Positions 60,441 to 64,000 of a stretch of 64,000 nucleotides of DNA are shown in pieces. The position numbers and the translations under genes are program-made. The stretch comes from an uncultured Alphaproteobacteria bacterium (GTDB lineage Bacteria > Pseudomonadota > Alphaproteobacteria > RF32 > CAG-239). Position 1 is the stretch's first letter; every line of letters starts with the position of its first letter. The notes beneath the pieces are model-generated. The model ran no database searches. It was given only the letters and a program-made list of their open reading frames with translations, and was not told the DNA's origin. The stretch spans positions 124,001-188,000 of the forward strand of contig CAKQUG010000002.1 of NCBI GenBank assembly GCA_934277545.1, written 5' to 3'.

Positions 60441-60790
60441 TTCTACAAACATGGGATTATAAAGTTGTCAAACTCTTATTTATAGGCTTTTTAACTATAT
60501 CAGTTGTTTTAGTTGTCGAGGGTTTACTGCATTATTTTCTTGCACCGGATACGCCAAAGACAAATGAAATTTTAGCTGCAATATTTATGCACTTAATTCC
60601 TTGTCTGTATATTCCATTGATAGGTTTGTGGTGTTTGCCGCGTCATTTGAATATGGGATATTTTTTGTGCGGAGTAGATGTTGTATATTTAATATTTCAA
60701 CTACATTGTTTACTGTATCGCTATCTATGGCCGGATTATGGTGATTGGTGGATTTGGAAATATACTATAGGTAAGTTATTTAAGGAATAA
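60437..60790 (+). CDS. small membrane protein in cargo cassette (117 aa)
   Basis: Three to four hydrophobic spans (about 10-28, 45-65 and 70-90), Trp/Tyr-rich C-terminus (WPDYGDWWIWKYTIG). Its ATG overlaps the previous TGA (ATGA), so they are translationally coupled. No family recognised. Confidence 0.6.
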   Translation: MILQTWDYKVVKLLFIGFLTISVVLVVEGLLHYFLAPDTPKTNEILAAIFMHLIPCLYIPLIGLWCLPRHLNMGYFLCGVDVVYLIFQLHCLLYRYLWPDYGDWWIWKYTIGKLFKE

Positions 60791-60796
60791 AAATAT

Positions 60797-61021
60797 ATGA
60801 AACGGGTATTTTATTTTGCAGCAGCATTTATCGTTTTGGCGGTTATCGGTTTTGTCGGATATTTGTTTTTTGATAAACAAGCCTATTGCTTGGATATTGG
60901 AAAAATCTATGATTCGGTGCAAAAAATCTGCCGTGATGACTGCTTGAGTTGGAACGATCAAACCGGCTGCGTGCCGATAACAGATGAAAACCGGCAGAAA
61001 AAAGCCGCCGGAAAACTGTAG
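60797..61021 (+). CDS. small membrane-anchored cysteine-containing protein (74 aa)
   Basis: A signal-anchor (about 4-27) precedes a mostly polar domain with four cysteines (Cys31, 45, 49 and 58). Codon use is like the rest of the phage. It could be a periplasmic lysis or immunity-like factor; unknown. A terminator follows. Confidence 0.6.
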   Translation: MKRVFYFAAAFIVLAVIGFVGYLFFDKQAYCLDIGKIYDSVQKICRDDCLSWNDQTGCVPITDENRQKKAAGKL

Positions 61022-61046
61022 AAAATAATCATTGGCTTTATGGAAC

Positions 61047-61082
61047 AAACGCTTTGTTTAACTGAAAACAAGGCGTTTTTTT
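61047..61082 (+). terminator. rho-independent terminator at the end of the cargo cassette
   Basis: AAACGCTTTGTTT (61047-61059) / AAACAAGGCGTTT (61066-61078) with one T-G pair, followed by T residues. Confidence 0.75.
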
Positions 61083-61103
61083 ATACCCGAAATTTGGAGA
61101 AAG

Positions 61104-61334
61104 ATGATGACCTACATCAGCAGGCAATTCGCGGAAGAGGTGCTTCTTCCGGACGGATCTGTCGCGTCTTCTGTCGCGGACGTTGACAAGTATTTACGCG
61201 CCACGGGCTTAGCTCTGGCCGGCGACTATTCAGCCGAATATTATCAAAATATTCGCAATCAACAAGAAAGAGAACGGCAGCAATCTTTGTTTGCCGATTT
61301 TCTTTATAACTACAAAAGGATGATATGGAAATGA
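61104..61334 (+). CDS. small phage protein of unknown role (76 aa)
   Basis: Hydrophilic, helical, ends NYKRMIWK. ATG 61104 has GGAG at 61096-61099. Overlaps the next gene by 10 bases. Its place before the scaffold suggests a head-assembly role. Confidence 0.55.
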   Translation: MMTYISRQFAEEVLLPDGSVASSVADVDKYLRATGLALAGDYSAEYYQNIRNQQERERQQSLFADFLYNYKRMIWK

Positions 61335-62200
61335 ATGATTTAAGAAAAGAACTTGAACGTCAGTTCAAAGCGTTCGGTTTATCTGAGCCGGACAAAAAAA
61401 CAATAGATGAAATTCCGGCGGAAGCTGATGAGAATGCTCAAAACGGGCTGATTGCCGCTCCTGCCGATTTTGAACCGGAATATGCGGCGGCGTTCAGCGA
61501 ACTTTCGCCCAAGTGGCAGAATTATTTAAACAAGCGAGAAGAAAAACTAAAAGCCGAGCGCAAGGAATTGTCGGCAAAAATCGGGCTTTTGGACAGCCTG
61601 AAAAATTTGGACGGTGCTTTTCAAAAACGTAAAACCGAAAACAACATACATAGCTTGCGCGAATGGCTGGAAGGTTTGGTTTATATTGACGAGCAAATGC
61701 ACCGCCGTCCGGTGGAAACCTTAAACGCCATTGCTCAGGTGTTTAAGGTAAAGGCGCAGTTTACCGAAACTCCGCAAACCGAAATTTCTGACCGAATTTT
61801 AAAAAGACTGACGGAACTCGATTTGAGTTTTCACAGCCTCCGAGACTATTTGCAGCAAAGCGAACAGAAAAGTTTTTACAGTCAAATACAAGACTTCGGT
61901 CTGCAAAAAGATGAAACAGGACATCTGCTTCATCCGTATTTTGACGCTGTTTACAAACAAATGCAGACTTTGTTGCAAAACGGACTGGCTTCAAGCATTG
62001 AAGACGCCTACAAGCAGGCGGTTTGGCTTAATGCCGATGTCCGTAAAGAGCTGATTGCCAAACAAATCAACTCTGACGCTGCCGAAGCGCAAAAGGCGCA
62101 GAAAGCGGCGTTTTCTCCGAAAGGAAAAGCAAAAGCGCCGGAAAGACCTCTGACTTTGAGGGAAGAAATTGAAAAAAATATGGCTGCTTTTTTGGATTAA
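61325..62200 (+). CDS. phage scaffolding-like protein (291 aa)
   Basis: Charged, helical protein just before the capsid gene, as expected of a scaffold. Ends with a basic segment (SPKGKAKAPERPL) and an acidic tail. No catalytic motif seen. Confidence 0.65.
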   Translation: MEMNDLRKELERQFKAFGLSEPDKKTIDEIPAEADENAQNGLIAAPADFEPEYAAAFSELSPKWQNYLNKREEKLKAERKELSAKIGLLDSLKNLDGAFQKRKTENNIHSLREWLEGLVYIDEQMHRRPVETLNAIAQVFKVKAQFTETPQTEISDRILKRLTELDLSFHSLRDYLQQSEQKSFYSQIQDFGLQKDETGHLLHPYFDAVYKQMQTLLQNGLASSIEDAYKQAVWLNADVRKELIAKQINSDAAEAQKAQKAAFSPKGKAKAPERPLTLREEIEKNMAAFLD

Positions 62201-62224
62201 CTTAAAATTTTAAAAGGATAAAAA

Positions 62225-63190
62225 ATGATAAATAAAGATTATAATGAAGTGTTTACCGTAACTTTGAACAACCGTTCAAAAGAAATGGCTGATAATATTT
62301 CTAAAAATAATGCGCTTTTAACCCGCTTAAAAGACAAGGGCAAAATGCGTCAGCTGACCGGCGGTGTAAAAATTTTGGAAGAACTGGAATACGGCGAGGG
62401 CGATATGGTATGGTATTCAGGTTATGATACCATTAACTATACTCCTAAGCAACTGTTTACGGCTGCTGAATATGCACTAAAACTGTGTGCGGTACCGGTG
62501 GCTGTTTCCGGTGAAGAATTACTGATGAACAGCGGTCCGGAACAAGTTATGGATTTGTTTGAAAAACGTATTTCCAATGCTGAAAAAACTTTGAAAAATC
62601 AAATGTCAGTTGCTTTGTACAGCGATGGCACCGGTTCTTCGGGTAAGGAAATCGGCGGTTTGGCTTTGCTGGTTGCCGATGATCCGACTTCCGGCACGGT
62701 CGGAGGTATTGACCGTTCGGCTGCCGGAAGCGAATTTTGGCGCAACCAATCAGTTAGTGCGGATATTGATTCATCCAACATTCGCCAGATGATGAACAGC
62801 TTGTATCACAAATGCTGCCGCAATTCTGACAAACCGGATTTGATTGTCTGCGATGACGCTTTGTATACTTTGTTTGATGAATCTTTGTCGGTTTTACAGC
62901 GTTTCTCTGACCCTAAAATGGCGGACGCCGGTTTTACCAGCCTCAAATTCAAGGGCGCCGATGTAATTTTTGACGGCGGCCAGGGCGGTCATTGTCCGGA
63001 AAAACACATGTACTTTTTGAACACTAACTACATTTATCTGCGTACTCATAAAGATCGCAATATGAAAATTATCGGTGGCGACAGATTAGCGATAAATCAG
63101 GATGCGCTATATCGCATTATCGGTTGGGCCGGCAATATGACTATGTCTAACGCGGCGGTTCAAGGCGTGTTGATTAACACTAAAGAATAA
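62225..63190 (+). CDS. phage major capsid protein
   Basis: The 321-residue protein starts INKDYNEVFTVTLNNRS and has HK97-like alternating strand/helix features (VCDDALYTLFDESL, GADVIFDGGQGG), then a terminator. Position after a scaffold and before connector genes supports capsid identity. Confidence 0.75.
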   Translation: MINKDYNEVFTVTLNNRSKEMADNISKNNALLTRLKDKGKMRQLTGGVKILEELEYGEGDMVWYSGYDTINYTPKQLFTAAEYALKLCAVPVAVSGEELLMNSGPEQVMDLFEKRISNAEKTLKNQMSVALYSDGTGSSGKEIGGLALLVADDPTSGTVGGIDRSAAGSEFWRNQSVSADIDSSNIRQMMNSLYHKCCRNSDKPDLIVCDDALYTLFDESLSVLQRFSDPKMADAGFTSLKFKGADVIFDGGQGGHCPEKHMYFLNTNYIYLRTHKDRNMKIIGGDRLAINQDALYRIIGWAGNMTMSNAAVQGVLINTKE

Positions 63191-63203
63191 TCGTTAAACC
63201 ACA

Positions 63204-63237
63204 GAAAAGGAGTGAAATAAAAAAATCACTCCTTTTC
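63204..63237 (+). terminator. terminator of the capsid gene
   Basis: GAAAAGGAGTGA (63204-63215) / TCACTCCTTTTC (63226-63237), a perfect 12-bp stem with a 10-base loop; the trailing T-run is short. Confidence 0.7.
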
Positions 63238-63276
63238 AAATCGTTACAAAAATAAGATAAAGTAAAGGAATAGACT

Positions 63277-63861
63277 ATGGATATGGATTTTGCCTTGTTT
63301 CAACAGGTAATCGGCGCAAAAGAAACCGAAAAAAACGTGGCGGCGAGATTTTATGACAAAGCCGTTAAAACCAGTGAAGTGTCGGCTAACGGTTTGCCGA
63401 TTTTTAAAAATGTTACATATATTGAAATCCGCTTGAAAGATAATAACACTGAAGTATTTAATCAGCCGGCGACAGCGGAAAAAATTCGGCGTTTTCCGCA
63501 GGAATACGCGTTGTATCAGCTTTCTAAAAAGCAAGCAGAAAACGGTACTCCGCTGGAACAGTTTGCCTTTTTGACTGCGGCGGAAATTGCCACTTGTAAA
63601 AGCCGTGGCGTGTTTACGGTGGAAACTTTAGCAGGTTTGGATTTTGATAAAGTGCAAAGCCTGGGCTTGCAGGATGAGCATGTTTTAGCGCAAATGTTTT
63701 TGGAAAAATCAGAAAATAACAAAATGTTAGACGATTTTGCTAAAAAAGAGCTTGAATATGAAAGAGAAATTGAATCTTTGCGCGAACAGCTGGCAGCCAT
63801 GCAAAGAGCGCTTAGTGAAGAGCGTAAAAAACATGCCGACGCCAAAGCAGGAGAAAAATAA
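63277..63861 (+). CDS. phage structural protein with coiled coil (194 aa)
   Basis: N-terminal domain (about 1-100) of unknown fold, helical middle (about 100-140), and a strong C-terminal coiled coil (about 145-190). Follows the capsid gene. Its stop overlaps the next ATG (TAATG). Confidence 0.6.
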   Translation: MDMDFALFQQVIGAKETEKNVAARFYDKAVKTSEVSANGLPIFKNVTYIEIRLKDNNTEVFNQPATAEKIRRFPQEYALYQLSKKQAENGTPLEQFAFLTAAEIATCKSRGVFTVETLAGLDFDKVQSLGLQDEHVLAQMFLEKSENNKMLDDFAKKELEYEREIESLREQLAAMQRALSEERKKHADAKAGEK

Positions 63862-64000
63862 TGAAGACAATTTTGGAAATTTGCCGCGAGGTTGCGGATT
63901 TGGCAGCGACCAAGCGCCCGAATGATTTATTTGATGCCAACAGCCAGCAGGAAAGTATTTTTTTGAGCGTGGCAAAATCGGCTCTCGACAGTCTGCTGCG
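63861..64000 (+). CDS. phage connector/adaptor-type protein (partial)
   Basis: ATG 63861 overlaps the previous stop by one base. The visible 46 residues, with ICREVADLAATKRPNDLF at the start, resemble short phage head-tail adaptor proteins. It runs off the right edge. Confidence 0.6.
   Translation, partial: MKTILEICREVADLAATKRPNDLFDANSQQESIFLSVAKSALDSLL

Larger units (their letters stand above)
51018..64000. mobile_element. prophage, right part beyond window
   Basis: A run of phage genes begins after priA: repressor, early gene, co-chaperonin, portal, tail fibres, holin, endolysin, terminase, capsid. Gene order is atypical (portal before tail fibres and terminase). No integrase or attachment site is visible, so the left boundary (51 kb) is approximate and the right end is off the window. 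Confidence 0.88.

Noticed and set aside
51018..64000. Whether this prophage is defective
   Set aside because: Core packaging, capsid and lysis genes look intact, and the rest is outside the window, so I cannot judge it.

Overview
The window is a low-GC bacterial chromosome segment, most likely from a host-associated, uncultured alphaproteobacterium. The evidence is the Tol-system order, an RNase E with a split S1 domain and acidic insert, clpP-clpX, a dnaK-dnaJ locus, many small-genome style short intergenic gaps, and a prophage gene resembling the alphaproteobacterial DUF6456 family. The taxonomic placement is inference from gene content, not from a marker search.

Layout. 1-1276: the end of an unknown gene, then three tiny hydrophobic ORFs, each followed by a related hairpin. 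1301-3552: tolQ-tolR-tolA-like operon (cell-envelope energy coupling). 3821-5098: enolase. 5203-8822 (minus): RNase E and an overlapping periplasmic M48/TPR protease. 9254-17824: an envelope and translation block with amidase AmiC, penicillin-binding protein 1A, release factor 2 (with its programmed +1 frameshift), a giant AsmA/YhdP-like protein and a HAD-like protein. 17873-24094 (minus): a NagB-like deaminase with an altered active site, SlyX, a 26-repeat MORN protein and two membrane-anchored TPR proteins. 24163-29134: a Lon-family protease, clpP and clpX. 29186-34634: a FadL-type porin, Aas-like acyltransferase/ligase, SSB and an MnmA variant.

34635-37067 is a small accessory patch: tRNA-Ala(GGC), a serine recombinase, an XRE regulator divergent from a type IV prepilin-like gene, and a frameshifted remnant of a DUF4143-type ATPase. 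Core genes then resume: xseA, an M23 peptidase, uppP, dnaK, an orphan gene, dnaJ, a PhoR-like kinase, mutS, a MazG-like pyrophosphohydrolase and priA (to 50950).

From about 51018 to the right edge lies a prophage. It has a repressor and divergent early gene, a compact promoter/operator/terminator element, a GroES-like co-chaperonin, portal, tail-fibre genes, holin-endolysin, terminase, an AT-rich cargo cassette, a scaffold-like protein, major capsid protein and connector-type genes. No integrase is visible, so the prophage continues beyond the window. The most intriguing part is the cargo cassette at 59342-60790: a predicted L,D-transpeptidase-fold (DUF2778/Tlde1-like) protein with an intact His/Cys motif, followed by two overlapping small membrane-protein genes. 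It has markedly different codon use and looks like an effector with immunity or accessory partners carried by the phage. A second candidate novelty is the reiterated tiny membrane ORF plus hairpin array at the left edge.
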